From the NCBI GenBank assembly GCA_028278065.1, contig JANQFA010000036.1:1-48378 (forward strand): a stretch of DNA of 48,378 nucleotides. Direction: 5' to 3'. This DNA is from Myxococcota bacterium (GTDB taxonomy: Bacteria > Myxococcota_A > UBA9160 > JAFDET01). This document shows positions 9,201 to 16,637 of this stretch, piece after piece. The notes under the pieces were generated by a model. That model did not search any database, was not told the DNA's origin, and saw only the letters and a program-made list of their open reading frames with translations. The position numbers and the translations under genes are program-made. The first letter of the stretch is position 1, and the number at the start of each line of letters is the position of its first letter.

Positions 9201-10544
9201 TCGGCGGAGGACGCGGCGCGCGAGGCGGTGGAGGGTCACCTCGACGCGTGGGGTCCCGTCAGCGTCGTCGAGCTCTGCGCGGCGACCGCCCTGCCGGCGT
9301 CCACGGTGGAGATCGCGCTGGGCGCCCTCGAGGCACGCGGCTTCGCGCTCAGGGGGAGCTTCGATCCGGAGCGGCCGGAGGGCGAGGAGGAGTGGTGTGC
9401 GCGGCGTCTGCTGAGCCGCATCCACGCCTACACCCAGGAGCGTCTGCGACGCGAGATCGAGCCGGTCACCGCCCAGGACTTCATGCGCTTCCTGCTGCGC
9501 TGGCAGCACGTCGCGCGGGGCACCCTGCGCGAAGGCCGGCGGGGCGTTCTGGCCAGCGTCGAGCAGCTCCAGGGCTTCGAGGTGGCCGGGGGAAGCTGGG
9601 AGGAGGCGGTCCTTCCCGCGCGCGTGGCGGGCTACCGCGGAGAATGGCTGGACGAGCTCTGCCTCTCGGGCGAGGTGGCCTGGGCGAGGCTCAGCACGCC
9701 GGCCGTCGCTCCCGACGAGCGACGGGCACGCGGCGGCTCGCCGTCGCGGGCCACGCCCCTGGCCCTCGTCCATCGGGACGACCTGGATCTCCTGCTCGCC
9801 ATCGGGCGCGGCTCAGCCGAGCCGGCCCTGCCGGTGAGCGGTCCGGCGGCCGAGGTGCTGGGCTGTCTGCGCGAGCGCGGCGCACTCTTCTACCGGGAGA
9901 TCGTGGCCGCCACCGGTCGGCTCCCCGTCGAGGTGGAGGAGGGGCTCTGGGAGCTGGTCTCGCGCGGTATCGTCACGGCGGACGGCTTCCAGTCGGTGCG
10001 CGGGCTCCTCGGGGCGCGTGAGCGCTGGGCGCGCAGCCGGTCCCACGCGGCGCGGCGCGGTCGGCGGCGCAGCAAGCGCGGGTCGGGCGTCGTCGGGGCC
10101 GAGGGGCGTTGGGCGATCCTGCCGCCGGCGAGCGTAGAAGAGGATCGCGAGTCGCTGGCCGAGCACGCCGCCGAGCAGCTCCTGGCGCGTTGGGGCGTGG
10201 TCTTCCGGGACCTGCTGGTGCGCGAGAACCTGGCGCTGCCCTGGCGCGACGTGGTGTGGGCGCTGCGGCGCATGGAGGCGCGCGGCACCGCGCGCGGCGG
10301 CCGCTTCGTCACCGGCTTCACCGGGGAGCAGTACGCGCTGCCCCACGCCGTGGACGGGCTTCGTCGAGTGCGCAAGCTGCCGCGAGACGGCGAGGTGATC
10401 CGCCTCTCCGCTGTGGATCCGCTCAACCTGGTGGGAACGATCGTGCCGGGACGACGCATCCCTGCCGTGCGCACCCAGACCGTCGCCTACTGCGACGGAG
10501 CCGCTGCCGACGGCGTCGCATCCCTCTCGGCCCAGCGTCGGTAG
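6300..10544 (+). CDS. lhr: Large ATP-dependent helicase Lhr
   Basis: 1414 residues, near the length of E. coli and mycobacterial Lhr. Superfamily 2 motifs occur in order: Walker A APTGSGKT (residues 41-48), DEIH box (about 166-169), GLSATQKP (motif III), HHGSLSKERR, ATASLELGIDIG and QRVGRSGHARS (motifs V-VI). These are followed by the Lhr-core winged-helix region with SLGPHHSFPLE, and a long C-terminal domain ending near DPLNLVGTIVPGRRIP as in the family. Lhr translocates 3'-5' on ssDNA and unwinds RNA:DNA hybrids, and is tied to repair. It is monocistronic from a leaderless-looking TAGGGT promoter. Its last 58 bp overlap the convergent membrane-protein gene. The very long opposite-strand ORF within it is a codon-bias artefact. 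Confidence 0.95.
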   Translation: MLPLHPATRRWFERRFPEGPTQPQEAGWPEIAAGRHTLIAAPTGSGKTLAAFGVCIDRLLRDALDQRLEDRVDVVYVSPLKALAADIKENLETPLAEIQKEAEAHGLLAPMIRAELRTGDTPASARARMLKRPPHILVTTPESLYLLLTAEKSREILRGVRTVIVDEIHAVAGTKRGSHLALSLERLDALCDAPPMRVGLSATQKPIETVAHLLCGARHAEGCSIVDLGHRREIDVALEVPESELEAVASLEQWGEVIDRIAALVREHRTTLVFVNTRRLAERLAHALEERLGEEQVASHHGSLSKERRLAVEARLRAGELRALVATASLELGIDIGPVDLVCQIASPRSLATFLQRVGRSGHARSATPKGRLYPMTRDELVECSAVLHAVRRGRLDRLQPPRAPLDILAQQIVAACASEGDEGIAEDALFELVRRARPYADLERSDFDDVVELLAEGITTGRGRRAAWLHRDRVNGLLRARRGARIAALTSGGAIPETADYRVVADPDDTFVGTVNEDWAIESMAGDVFLLGSTSWRIRRVESGIVRVTDAQGAPPTVPFWLGEAPARTEELSEEVSALRSEVARRLEQGGLPAAERWLVDEAGLPPAAAQQVARYLEACRQALGVVPTQEDLVYERFFDEAGGMQLVVHAPFGGRVNRAFGLALRKKFCRSFNFELQAAANDDAIVLSLGPHHSFPLEEVPRYVKADGVHEALSQALLNSPMFQVRWRWTLGFALAVLRQRGGKKNPPPIQRMEADDLMAAVFPAFAQCQEHQSGPIEIPDHPLVRQTMHDCLNEATDVTGLEALMRRVASGEVRAHVRDTTEPSPFAHEILSARPYAFLDDAPLEERRTRAVALRRGLPVEVRELGRLDPDAVGRVREEARPSPRDADELHDALLGLVVARPDEGWRHHFETLLRDGRCGVLERGSERLWHAVERRKAVLALFPEGRITPDSPLPPALEALPAPSAEDAAREAVEGHLDAWGPVSVVELCAATALPASTVEIALGALEARGFALRGSFDPERPEGEEEWCARRLLSRIHAYTQERLRREIEPVTAQDFMRFLLRWQHVARGTLREGRRGVLASVEQLQGFEVAGGSWEEAVLPARVAGYRGEWLDELCLSGEVAWARLSTPAVAPDERRARGGSPSRATPLALVHRDDLDLLLAIGRGSAEPALPVSGPAAEVLGCLRERGALFYREIVAATGRLPVEVEEGLWELVSRGIVTADGFQSVRGLLGARERWARSRSHAARRGRRRSKRGSGVVGAEGRWAILPPASVEEDRESLAEHAAEQLLARWGVVFRDLLVRENLALPWRDVVWALRRMEARGTARGGRFVTGFTGEQYALPHAVDGLRRVRKLPRDGEVIRLSAVDPLNLVGTIVPGRRIPAVRTQTVAYCDGAAADGVASLSAQRR

Positions 10545-11245
10545 AAGGCCGGCGGGAAGAAGGCGGTCCACATCGACGCCGCGGTCACCGTGCCCAGCGC
10601 GCCCAGCAGGAGCTGGTCGCCCGCTCCCGGTGCGGAGCCGGCCATCGCCATCGCGAGGAAGATCCCGTAGCCCAGCGCCGCGGTGCAGGACGAGACGCCC
10701 CAGCAGGCGAAGCGGTGCACCATCAGGGGCTCGGCCAGTCCCAGGCGCATCCGGCGTCGCAGGCGCGCTGCGTAGCCGAGCGACTCGATCGCGACCCACA
10801 AGAACGCGACGATGCGCATGGCGAGGCCCGCCCGGTAGGCGGGATGGTCCGTCGGCGGCGCGCCTGCGTGGTCCGCGAGGAACAGGATCGTGCACGTTGC
10901 TGCGAGCACGAGCCCGACGAGGGCGGTGGCCGCGCCCGGCCAGGGGCGGTCGGGTCGGAAGATCCGCCACATCCCCGCGCACAGGAGACCTGCGCCCAGA
11001 CTCGTCACCACACACCCGCCCAGCACCAGGGGCTCCGCAGCCGACGCGCCGGCGGCGGCGCGCGCGCTCCCCAGCACCACGGCAAAGGCGCCGCCTCCGA
11101 TCGAGAGGCTGGCCAGCCCCATCACCAGCTCGGGGAGCTGGTGCGACCGTGCCGCGAGCCTCAGGAGCCGCACGCCCACGCTGCACGAGACGACCAGCAT
11201 CAGGCCCATTCCAGCGCGGGCGAACGACTCCAGGGCCATGCGCAC
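10487..11245 (-). CDS. Seven-helix integral membrane protein, unknown function
   Basis: 252 residues with about seven hydrophobic segments: near residues 8-30, 38-62, 68-92, 103-126, 138-160, 173-200 and 208-232. Short basic loops (RLRRRMRLG, FRPDRPW) alternate with Gly/Ala-rich helices. No catalytic or transport motif is recognisable; the 7-TM layout resembles several uncharacterised bacterial membrane families. The first ATG is used (MRMALES); a second ATG two codons later is equally possible. The 3' end overlaps the Lhr gene tail-to-tail by 58 bp, so the C-terminal about 19 residues share DNA with the Lhr C-terminus. Confidence 0.75.
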   Translation of the reverse strand: MRMALESFARAGMGLMLVVSCSVGVRLLRLAARSHQLPELVMGLASLSIGGGAFAVVLGSARAAAGASAAEPLVLGGCVVTSLGAGLLCAGMWRIFRPDRPWPGAATALVGLVLAATCTILFLADHAGAPPTDHPAYRAGLAMRIVAFLWVAIESLGYAARLRRRMRLGLAEPLMVHRFACWGVSSCTAALGYGIFLAMAMAGSAPGAGDQLLLGALGTVTAASMWTAFFPPAFYRRWAERDATPSAAAPSQ

Positions 11246-11341
11246 CTATCGGCGCGATGCCCCGGATCCCTTGAGGAAAATCTGCTCCAGCCGAGCGCCG
11301 GGCCGGCCGACAGGCCCTGCGGAGCGGGAGGGGAGACGAAC

Positions 11342-13012
11342 ATGCGGACGGGAGCTTGGGCCCTGGCCCTGGTCCTCTGCGGGTGCGCGACGTGGTCGCC
11401 CCAGCGGTCCTTCGACAGCGACTGGCTTCCGCTGCGCCCGGGCGTGCGCTGGGTCTACGACGCGGTGCGGATCGACTCGGCCGTCCTCTCCGAAGAGGCC
11501 GGGTCCGGAGAGGGAGCTGCGCGCACCCACCAGATCCGCGTCGAAGGCCTCGAGCCTGCGCCCGGCGGCAAGGGCGTCGTCTGGCGCGTCTACACGGGCG
11601 ACGGACGCGGCCTCGACCCGCTGCAGCCGAGCCTCCGGGAGAGCTGGCTCATGCGCCGCGCCGGGCACGCTGCGCTGCAGAGCGCCCGCGTGCGGACGTC
11701 GCTTGACTCCCGGCCGGACGAGATCCGGCAGCACGCCAGCGTCGTGCGCACGCGGCGCGACGCCGCTCCCGGAATGCGGTGGATGGTCCGGCTCGGCGAT
11801 TCCGGCCACCCGCGCCAGCTGCAGGCCGAGGTGGTCGGCTTCGAAGACGTGGAGACGCCTGCGGGGCGCTTTCCCGGCTGCCTCGAGATCCGCATGAGCG
11901 GAGCGTGGCGCGACGGCGGCTCGGGCCCCGACGCGGAGGCCGCCGCGAGGATCGAGATCGAGGAGTGGTGGGCGCGCGGTGTGGGAAAGGTCAAGCACGT
12001 ACAGCGCACGTGGCCTCCGGGCGCCGGCCACCACGCTCTCGAAGTCACGCTCCTGCTGCGCGAGTTCCACGTCGAGCCCCCGCCCCCGCGTGCGGTTCGC
12101 GTCGAGCTGGCCGATTCCGTCGCGCCGCAGGGCGCGGAGCTCATCGAGCTGGTCGAGTCGGATCGCCATGAAGCCGCGCAGGCGCTGCTGGGCGAGGCCG
12201 AGGAAGCCGTGCGACAGGGCGAGATGACCACGGGCGCCCTGTCCGATCTCTACGGCAGCCTGGTCGGCGTCGAGCAGGCGGCACTGGATCGCTGGGTCGA
12301 GCGCGGCGGCGGACACCGGGCCCGTGCGGCGCGGGGCATCCACCTGGCGGCGACCTTCGCTCGCCTGCGACCGTACCGGAGCAGCGCCGACCGGAGACTC
12401 GCCGCGCTCGAGCTGGCGGCGGAGGACCTGACCGCGGTGCTCGAGCTGGCGGCGGAGGACCTGACCACGGTGCTCGAGCTCCACGACGACCATGTGCCGA
12501 CCCTGCGGGCACTCCTGGACCTGGCCATGAGGACGGGGGATGCGCGCTCCGGGTACGCGTTCTTCGCCCGGGCAAGGGAGGTCGAGACGGATCCTCTGGA
12601 TGCCTACGTCGCCGTCGTCGACTTCGTGCGCTCGCGACCGGGGGCGGAGGGGACGCTCCTCGCGCTGCTCGACGACGCGGAGTCGATCCACGGTCGGGGT
12701 GCGCTCAGCGATCGGATCCGCTCGCTCGTGCTGGCGGAGGTCGCGCTGCTGGACGCGGATCGCGACCCGGAGCGGACGGCGGCGCTCTGGGAGGAGGCGG
12801 CAGCGCTCGCGTCGGTCGGCCTCGAGCGCCGGGCGGCCTTCTACCGCAGCCGGGGCCGCTTCTTCGAGGCGCTGGCGGATCTCGACCGGGCGATGGATGC
12901 GGATCCCGTGCCCGCGGCCGTGGTGCTCGAACGGTCGAGGGTGTACGAGGCGCTGGGCTATCACGATCTCGCCTTCGCCGATCTCCAACGCCTGGGCGCG
13001 ACCTTCCGCTGA
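11342..13012 (+). CDS. Lipoprotein with TPR-like C-terminal half
   Basis: 556 residues. The N-terminus MRTGAWALALVLCGCATW has a lipobox ending Leu-Cys-Gly before Cys, so it is probably lipidated. Residues about 20-240 are a beta-rich domain beginning with DWLPLRPGVRWVYDA and containing TPAGRFPGCLEIRMSG, a pattern seen in secreted proteins of high-GC deltaproteobacteria. Residues about 260-556 are helical, Ala/Leu/Arg-rich and TPR-like (LYRS..RFFEALADLDRAMD, VYEALGYHDLAFADLQRL). ATG 11342 was chosen because it gives the signal peptide and follows GGAGGGGAGACGA; the longer frame upstream lacks coding character. Function unknown. Confidence 0.75.
   Translation: MRTGAWALALVLCGCATWSPQRSFDSDWLPLRPGVRWVYDAVRIDSAVLSEEAGSGEGAARTHQIRVEGLEPAPGGKGVVWRVYTGDGRGLDPLQPSLRESWLMRRAGHAALQSARVRTSLDSRPDEIRQHASVVRTRRDAAPGMRWMVRLGDSGHPRQLQAEVVGFEDVETPAGRFPGCLEIRMSGAWRDGGSGPDAEAAARIEIEEWWARGVGKVKHVQRTWPPGAGHHALEVTLLLREFHVEPPPPRAVRVELADSVAPQGAELIELVESDRHEAAQALLGEAEEAVRQGEMTTGALSDLYGSLVGVEQAALDRWVERGGGHRARAARGIHLAATFARLRPYRSSADRRLAALELAAEDLTAVLELAAEDLTTVLELHDDHVPTLRALLDLAMRTGDARSGYAFFARAREVETDPLDAYVAVVDFVRSRPGAEGTLLALLDDAESIHGRGALSDRIRSLVLAEVALLDADRDPERTAALWEEAAALASVGLERRAAFYRSRGRFFEALADLDRAMDADPVPAAVVLERSRVYEALGYHDLAFADLQRLGATFR
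12406..12471 (+). repeat. 33-bp in-frame tandem duplication inside lipoprotein gene
   Basis: Two adjacent 33-bp units starting at 12406 and 12439 differ at a single base (GCG versus ACG) and encode ELAAEDLTAVL and ELAAEDLTTVL. A third partial copy of the first bases begins at 12472. The near identity suggests recent duplication adding one helical turn unit to the TPR-like region. Confidence 0.9.
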
Positions 13013-13034
13013 CCGGCCAGCGACTGCGGCCTGC

Positions 13035-13040
13035 TAGCCT
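13035..13040 (+). promoter_or_regulatory. -10-like TAGCCT, leaderless start
   Basis: TAGCCT ends 7 nt before the ATG at 13048 and there is no Shine-Dalgarno. Part of the TANNNT series described in the findings; no clear -35. Confidence 0.4.
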
Positions 13041-13047
13041 GCCCGCC

Positions 13048-13905
13048 ATGGCGGAACGGGTGGCGTGGCTGTGTCTGGGAGTCATGGGCGGGCCGATGGC
13101 GGGGCATCTCGCGGCGGCTGGGCATCCGGTGACGGTGTGGAACCGCACCCGGTCCCGGGCGGACGACTGGGTCGCGCGCCACGGCGGGCACACCGCGGCG
13201 ACTCCCGCCGAGGCGGCGAGCGGGGCGGGCTTCGTCTTCGTGTGTACGGGCGACGATCCCGACCTGCGCGAGGTGGCGGAGGCCGTGCTTCCCGGACTCG
13301 CCGATGGCGTCGTCCTGGTCGATCACACGACGGTGTCGGCTGAGGTCACCCGCGAGCTGGCAGCGCGCGCAGCCGCTCGGGGTGTGGCCTGGCTCGATGC
13401 CCCGGTGTCGGGAGGCCAGGCCGGAGCCGAGGACGGGCGTCTCACGGTGATGGTCGGCGGCGAGGAGGCGGCCTGCGAGCGCGCCCGCCCGCTCATGCAG
13501 CGCTACGCGCGGGCGGTCACCCACATGGGCCCGAGCGGCTCGGGCCAGCTCACCAAGATGGTGAACCAGATCTGCATCGCCGGTCTCCTGCAGGCACTGT
13601 CCGAGGGGCTGCGCTTCGCCCAGCACGCCGGGCTCGACGCGCAGCGTGTGGTCGAGGTGATCTCGCGAGGTGCGGCGCAGTCCTGGCAGATGGACAACCG
13701 CGCCGCGACGATGCTGGCGGGCGAGTTCGACTTCGGCTTCGCCGTGGACTGGATGCGCAAGGACCTGCGCATCGCGCTGGCGGAGGCGGCGCGAAACGGG
13801 GCCCGCCTCCCGGTGGCCGAGCTGGTGGATCGTTTCTACGCCGAGGTCCAGGAGCGGGGCCGGGGGCGCTGGGACACCTCCAGCCTCATCACCCGGCTCG
13901 ACTGA
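13048..13905 (+). CDS. 3-hydroxyisobutyrate dehydrogenase-like NAD(P)-dependent reductase
   Basis: 285 residues of the beta-hydroxyacid dehydrogenase family: N-terminal Rossmann domain (MGGPMAGHLAAAGHPVTVWNRT), substrate-binding DAPVSGGQAGAEDG, catalytic Lys170 in GQLTKMVNQ, and the C-terminal helical domain with the WQMDNRAATML segment. It reduces or oxidises small 2- or 3-hydroxyacids (hydroxyisobutyrate, tartronate semialdehyde or glyoxylate type). Substrate is not fixed by the sequence. Oddity: the first Gly of the usual GLGxMG dinucleotide motif is Cys9 (LCLGVMG), from a TGT codon. The next gene, a lipoprotein, follows after 51 bp. Confidence 0.9.
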   Translation: MAERVAWLCLGVMGGPMAGHLAAAGHPVTVWNRTRSRADDWVARHGGHTAATPAEAASGAGFVFVCTGDDPDLREVAEAVLPGLADGVVLVDHTTVSAEVTRELAARAAARGVAWLDAPVSGGQAGAEDGRLTVMVGGEEAACERARPLMQRYARAVTHMGPSGSGQLTKMVNQICIAGLLQALSEGLRFAQHAGLDAQRVVEVISRGAAQSWQMDNRAATMLAGEFDFGFAVDWMRKDLRIALAEAARNGARLPVAELVDRFYAEVQERGRGRWDTSSLITRLD

Positions 13906-13956
13906 AGTCCGGTCTCCGTGCGACCGATCCGGGGGAGGTCACACGGAGGTGTCCTC

Positions 13957-14460
13957 ATGGCAGTTTCCACCCGTCTCGTTTCCCTCGCGGCCGGCGCCCT
14001 GCTCTCGCTGCCGGCGCTGGGTTGCGGCTTCTTCCGCGACGCCGAGATCTCGAGCATGGTGCCGGGAGGCAATCTCATGACCGGCCACCTCGAGTGCTGG
14101 CTCGAGCTGCTCTTCGACGGCTCTCCCGACGGAGACCCGCGTGACGTGGTCGTGGAGTTCTCCTCGATCGTGATGCCGGAGCCGCAGCGCTTCGACTGGG
14201 ACTTCATCGCCGCCCACGACCTGGTTCGCAAGGGCGACTTCAAGGGCTACCGGGAGAACACCGAGAGCTCGCCGGGGGATCCGCCGCCCCTGGCGACGCC
14301 CCTGCGCGTGAAGTTCCCGCTGAAGGCGCTCGATCGCCTGCGCATCGACCCCGGCGACAAGCTCGAGCTGACCGCCACCCTCTACTGGGCCGGCGCGAAG
14401 CAGGACAGCCACAGCCGCACCCTGCACCACGTCTACACCAAGGAGGGGGCTCCCCTCTAG
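13957..14460 (+). CDS. Small lipoprotein, unknown function
   Basis: 167 residues from ATG 13957, which has an excellent Shine-Dalgarno (GGAGGTG, 9 nt upstream); an in-frame ATG at 13918 would add 13 residues before the signal peptide. The signal ends in lipobox PALGC (MAVSTRLVSLAAGALLSLPALGCGFF). The mature part is beta-rich: NLMTGHLECWLELLFDG, DVVVEFSSIVMPEPQRFDWDF, KLELTATLYWAGAKQDSHSRTLHHVY, which suggests an Ig- or lipocalin-like fold. No family recognised. The 3' end overlaps the convergent methyltransferase by 4 bp. Confidence 0.75.
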   Translation: MAVSTRLVSLAAGALLSLPALGCGFFRDAEISSMVPGGNLMTGHLECWLELLFDGSPDGDPRDVVVEFSSIVMPEPQRFDWDFIAAHDLVRKGDFKGYRENTESSPGDPPPLATPLRVKFPLKALDRLRIDPGDKLELTATLYWAGAKQDSHSRTLHHVYTKEGAPL

Positions 14461-15218
14461 GAGCGAGCGAGGCGTCCGCGCAGGACGCTGACCGGGATCC
14501 ACCAGGTGTCGTCCTCCGAGCGGAAGGCGCGGCGGATCTCTCCGGTTGCGTCGCGGAAGAGGCCGCGCACGACCGCAGCGACGTTCTCGGGCGTGCGCAT
14601 GCGCGTGAACCAGTCGGAGAACTCGAGGCGCATGGGATGATCCGCGATGCGCTCGGGTGCCATGCCCGCCTCGCGCAGCATCGCCTCCCACTCGCTGACG
14701 CGGTAGTCGCGCACGTGTGAGGGATCGCGCAGCAGCTCGACGCAGTTGAGGAAGGTGTCCTGGGCGGGGTCTTCGGGGGCCACCGAGTCGGAGACGACGA
14801 AGCGGCCGCCCGGTCGCAGTACGCGCGCCACCTCGCGGAGGGCCCGCCGCAGGTCGGCGAAGTGGTGGGTGCACACCCGGGCGGTCACGATGTCGAAGGT
14901 CGCGTCCGGGAAGGGGATCGCCTCCGCGTCGCCGCGCCGGAAGACGGTGTTGGAGGCGCCGGCCGCACGCGCCAGGCGCCGTGCCTCCTGCAGCATGGGC
15001 TCGCTCAGGTCGAGGCCCACGACCTCGCCCACCGTCGCGGCCAGGGCCACGGTGCTGTGCCCGGCGCCGCTGCCGAGGTCGAGTGCCCGCTCCGCGCCAC
15101 GGCCTTGCGCCGCCGCGACCAGGGCGTCCAGGTCCGGGCCGCCCTTGTGGACGAAGCTCTCTCCATAGCGACTCGCGACGGCGCCGAACTGCCGCTGCAC
15201 GCACTCCTTGCGCTCCAT
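14457..15218 (-). CDS. Class I SAM-dependent methyltransferase (UbiE/Methyltransf_11 type)
   Basis: 253 residues. Motif I is LDLGSGAGHSTVALA, motif II GLDLSEPMLQEAR, post-II GDAEAIPFPDATFDIVTAR and motif III LREVARVLRPGGRFVVSDS: a complete SAM-binding core of the kind that methylates small molecules. Substrate unknown. ATG 15218 was chosen because it is preceded by GAGAGGAG; the longer frame would start inside the operator. It is divergent from the marR gene, with the palindrome at 15247-15268 between them, so it is very probably the regulated target of that MarR protein. Confidence 0.9.
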   Translation of the reverse strand: MERKECVQRQFGAVASRYGESFVHKGGPDLDALVAAAQGRGAERALDLGSGAGHSTVALAATVGEVVGLDLSEPMLQEARRLARAAGASNTVFRRGDAEAIPFPDATFDIVTARVCTHHFADLRRALREVARVLRPGGRFVVSDSVAPEDPAQDTFLNCVELLRDPSHVRDYRVSEWEAMLREAGMAPERIADHPMRLEFSDWFTRMRTPENVAAVVRGLFRDATGEIRRAFRSEDDTWWIPVSVLRGRLARS

Positions 15219-15246
15219 GACCGCTCCTCTCCACGGGGGATGCAAT

Positions 15247-15268
15247 ATTGTTAACATATGTTAATAAT
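15247..15268. promoter_or_regulatory. Palindromic MarR operator
   Basis: A perfect 14-bp palindrome TTAACATATGTTAA (15251-15264) is extended to 22 bp with one mismatched pair (G15250/T15265). It is strikingly AT-rich against the GC-rich background. It lies in the 84-bp gap between the methyltransferase and marR, centred 45 bp before the marR start. The length and symmetry fit a MarR dimer site that controls both genes. Confidence 0.8.
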
Positions 15269-15290
15269 CAGGCAACGGCAAGTTTCGCGG

Positions 15291-15296
15291 TACCCT
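15291..15296 (+). promoter_or_regulatory. -10-like TACCCT, leaderless start of marR
   Basis: TACCCT ends 6 nt before ATG 15303; no Shine-Dalgarno is present. This supports 15303 rather than the ATG inside the operator (15258) as the start. Confidence 0.4.
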
Positions 15297-15302
15297 GGCT
15301 CC

Positions 15303-15755
15303 ATGGGTGAGGAGGCGGGCGAGCCGGTCTACGACGCGATCGCGGCCCTGCGCCGGCTCGCCGACATCTTCGAGCGGCGCCGCCAGCAGCTCGCACGCGC
15401 AGCGGGACTGTCGGACGCGGAGTGGCGCGTTCTCGAGGAGATCGGGAGCGCCACCTTCATGCCCTCGCTCTTCGCCCAGAGCCTCGATGCGCATCCGGCC
15501 GCCGTCTCCCGGCTGCTGCGGCAGCTCCAGGACCGGGGTCTCGTGCGCTCGGCGGTCTCGTCGGAGGACGGACGCCGGCGCATCTACTCGCTCACCGCCT
15601 CGGGACGACGCGTGCTCGACAGGCTGCGCGCCAGCCGCGAGCGTGCCATCGACACCGTCTGGCAGGGACTTCCGCGCATCGAGCTCGCGCGCTTCGCGCG
15701 CTTCAGCCACCGCCTCGCCGAGCGCCTCGAGCGCTACGCGGAAGCGGAGGAGTAG
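15303..15755 (+). CDS. MarR family transcriptional regulator
   Basis: 150 residues. Winged-helix layout: LRRLADIFERRRQQLARAAGLSDAEWRVLEEI, recognition region HPAAVSRLLRQLQDRGLVRSAVSSEDGRRRIYSLTASG with the typical wing (SSEDGRRR), then a C-terminal dimer helix. MarR proteins usually repress their own gene and a divergent neighbour and release DNA on binding a small ligand. The adjacent 22-bp palindrome and divergent methyltransferase match that arrangement. ATG 15303 is preferred; ATG 15258 falls inside the palindrome and would add residues not typical of the family. Confidence 0.9.
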   Translation: MGEEAGEPVYDAIAALRRLADIFERRRQQLARAAGLSDAEWRVLEEIGSATFMPSLFAQSLDAHPAAVSRLLRQLQDRGLVRSAVSSEDGRRRIYSLTASGRRVLDRLRASRERAIDTVWQGLPRIELARFARFSHRLAERLERYAEAEE

Positions 15756-15804
15756 GGAGTCGCGCTAGCATCCGAGCGGGGAGCGTCTGGCTGGAGGCTC
15801 GACG

Positions 15805-16626
15805 ATGACGGAGTTGATCCGGATTCGACACCCGGACTTCGACCTCGACTCCGGGATCCCGCGCTACTGGATGGCCGGCGATCCCTTCAAGACGCACTTC
15901 ATGAACGCCCTCTCCAGCGTCTTTCCGGACGGCGAGGCCTTCTTCGTGCGCGCCGTCATGCACTACCGGGAGCGGGTGGAGGACCCGGAGCTGCTCGAGG
16001 CGATGCGTGCCTTCGCGGGGCAGGAGGGGCAGCACAGCCACCACCACGCGCGGCACGTCCAGATGCTGCTGGACCAGGGCTACGCCGCGATCGGTCGCAT
16101 GAACCGGATGGCGGGGAGGTTCATGGCCTGGGCCAACCGCAGGCTCCCCCTGGACTCCCTCGCCCACACCGCCGCCCTCGAGCACCTGACGGCCCTGCTG
16201 GCGCGACAGGTCATGACGCGTCCGGAGATGTGGGTGGACGAAGCGGACCCGCGCATGGCCGCGATGTGGCGCTGGCACGCCCTCGAGGAGGCCGAGCACA
16301 AGGCGGTCGCCTTCGACGTGTACCGCCTGGCGGGAGGCGGCTACGCGCGCCGGGTGGTGGCGCAGATCAGCTCCACGCTCGGCCTCGCCTTCGAGACCTG
16401 GCTGCGCATGGCCTACATGCTCTGGGTCGACGGCCTGCTCCTGCGACCGCGCATGTGGATGGACGGCATGCGCTGGCTCTTCGGCCGCACTGGCGTGCTG
16501 CGCGGTCGGGGAGGCGACTACCTGCGCTGGTACGGGCGCGACTTCCATCCGGACGAGATCGACGACGGGCCCGAGATCGCGCGCTGGCGCCCGCTGGTGG
16601 AGGCCGACATCCCGGCCCCCGCCTAG
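15805..16626 (+). CDS. Metal-dependent hydrolase, PF10118 family
   Basis: 273 residues, mostly helical, rich in His/Glu/Asp metal-ligand motifs: MNALSSVFPDGEAFFVRAVMHYRE, EGQHSHHHARHV, AALEHLTALLARQV and WHALEEAEHKAVAFDVY. The paired E-x2-H motifs suggest a ferritin-like di-metal site. The family (predicted metal-dependent hydrolase) is common in high-GC proteobacteria but its substrate is unknown. ATG 15805 has GGAGG 8 nt upstream. A TAGCAT hexamer at 15766-15771 could be its -10. Convergent with the molybdopterin oxidoreductase; the gap carries a tandem repeat. Confidence 0.8.
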   Translation: MTELIRIRHPDFDLDSGIPRYWMAGDPFKTHFMNALSSVFPDGEAFFVRAVMHYRERVEDPELLEAMRAFAGQEGQHSHHHARHVQMLLDQGYAAIGRMNRMAGRFMAWANRRLPLDSLAHTAALEHLTALLARQVMTRPEMWVDEADPRMAAMWRWHALEEAEHKAVAFDVYRLAGGGYARRVVAQISSTLGLAFETWLRMAYMLWVDGLLLRPRMWMDGMRWLFGRTGVLRGRGGDYLRWYGRDFHPDEIDDGPEIARWRPLVEADIPAPA

Positions 16627-16637
16627 GCCGGCGGTCC

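Noticed and set aside
6282-9773. 1163-codon open frame antisense to lhr
   Set aside because: High third-position GC removes stops on the opposite strand; the product is low-complexity Arg/Ala/His with no motif, while the forward frame is a full Lhr.
15258-15302. N-terminal extension of MarR from ATG 15258
   Set aside because: This ATG lies inside the palindromic operator; ATG 15303 fits the family start and the -10-like spacing.
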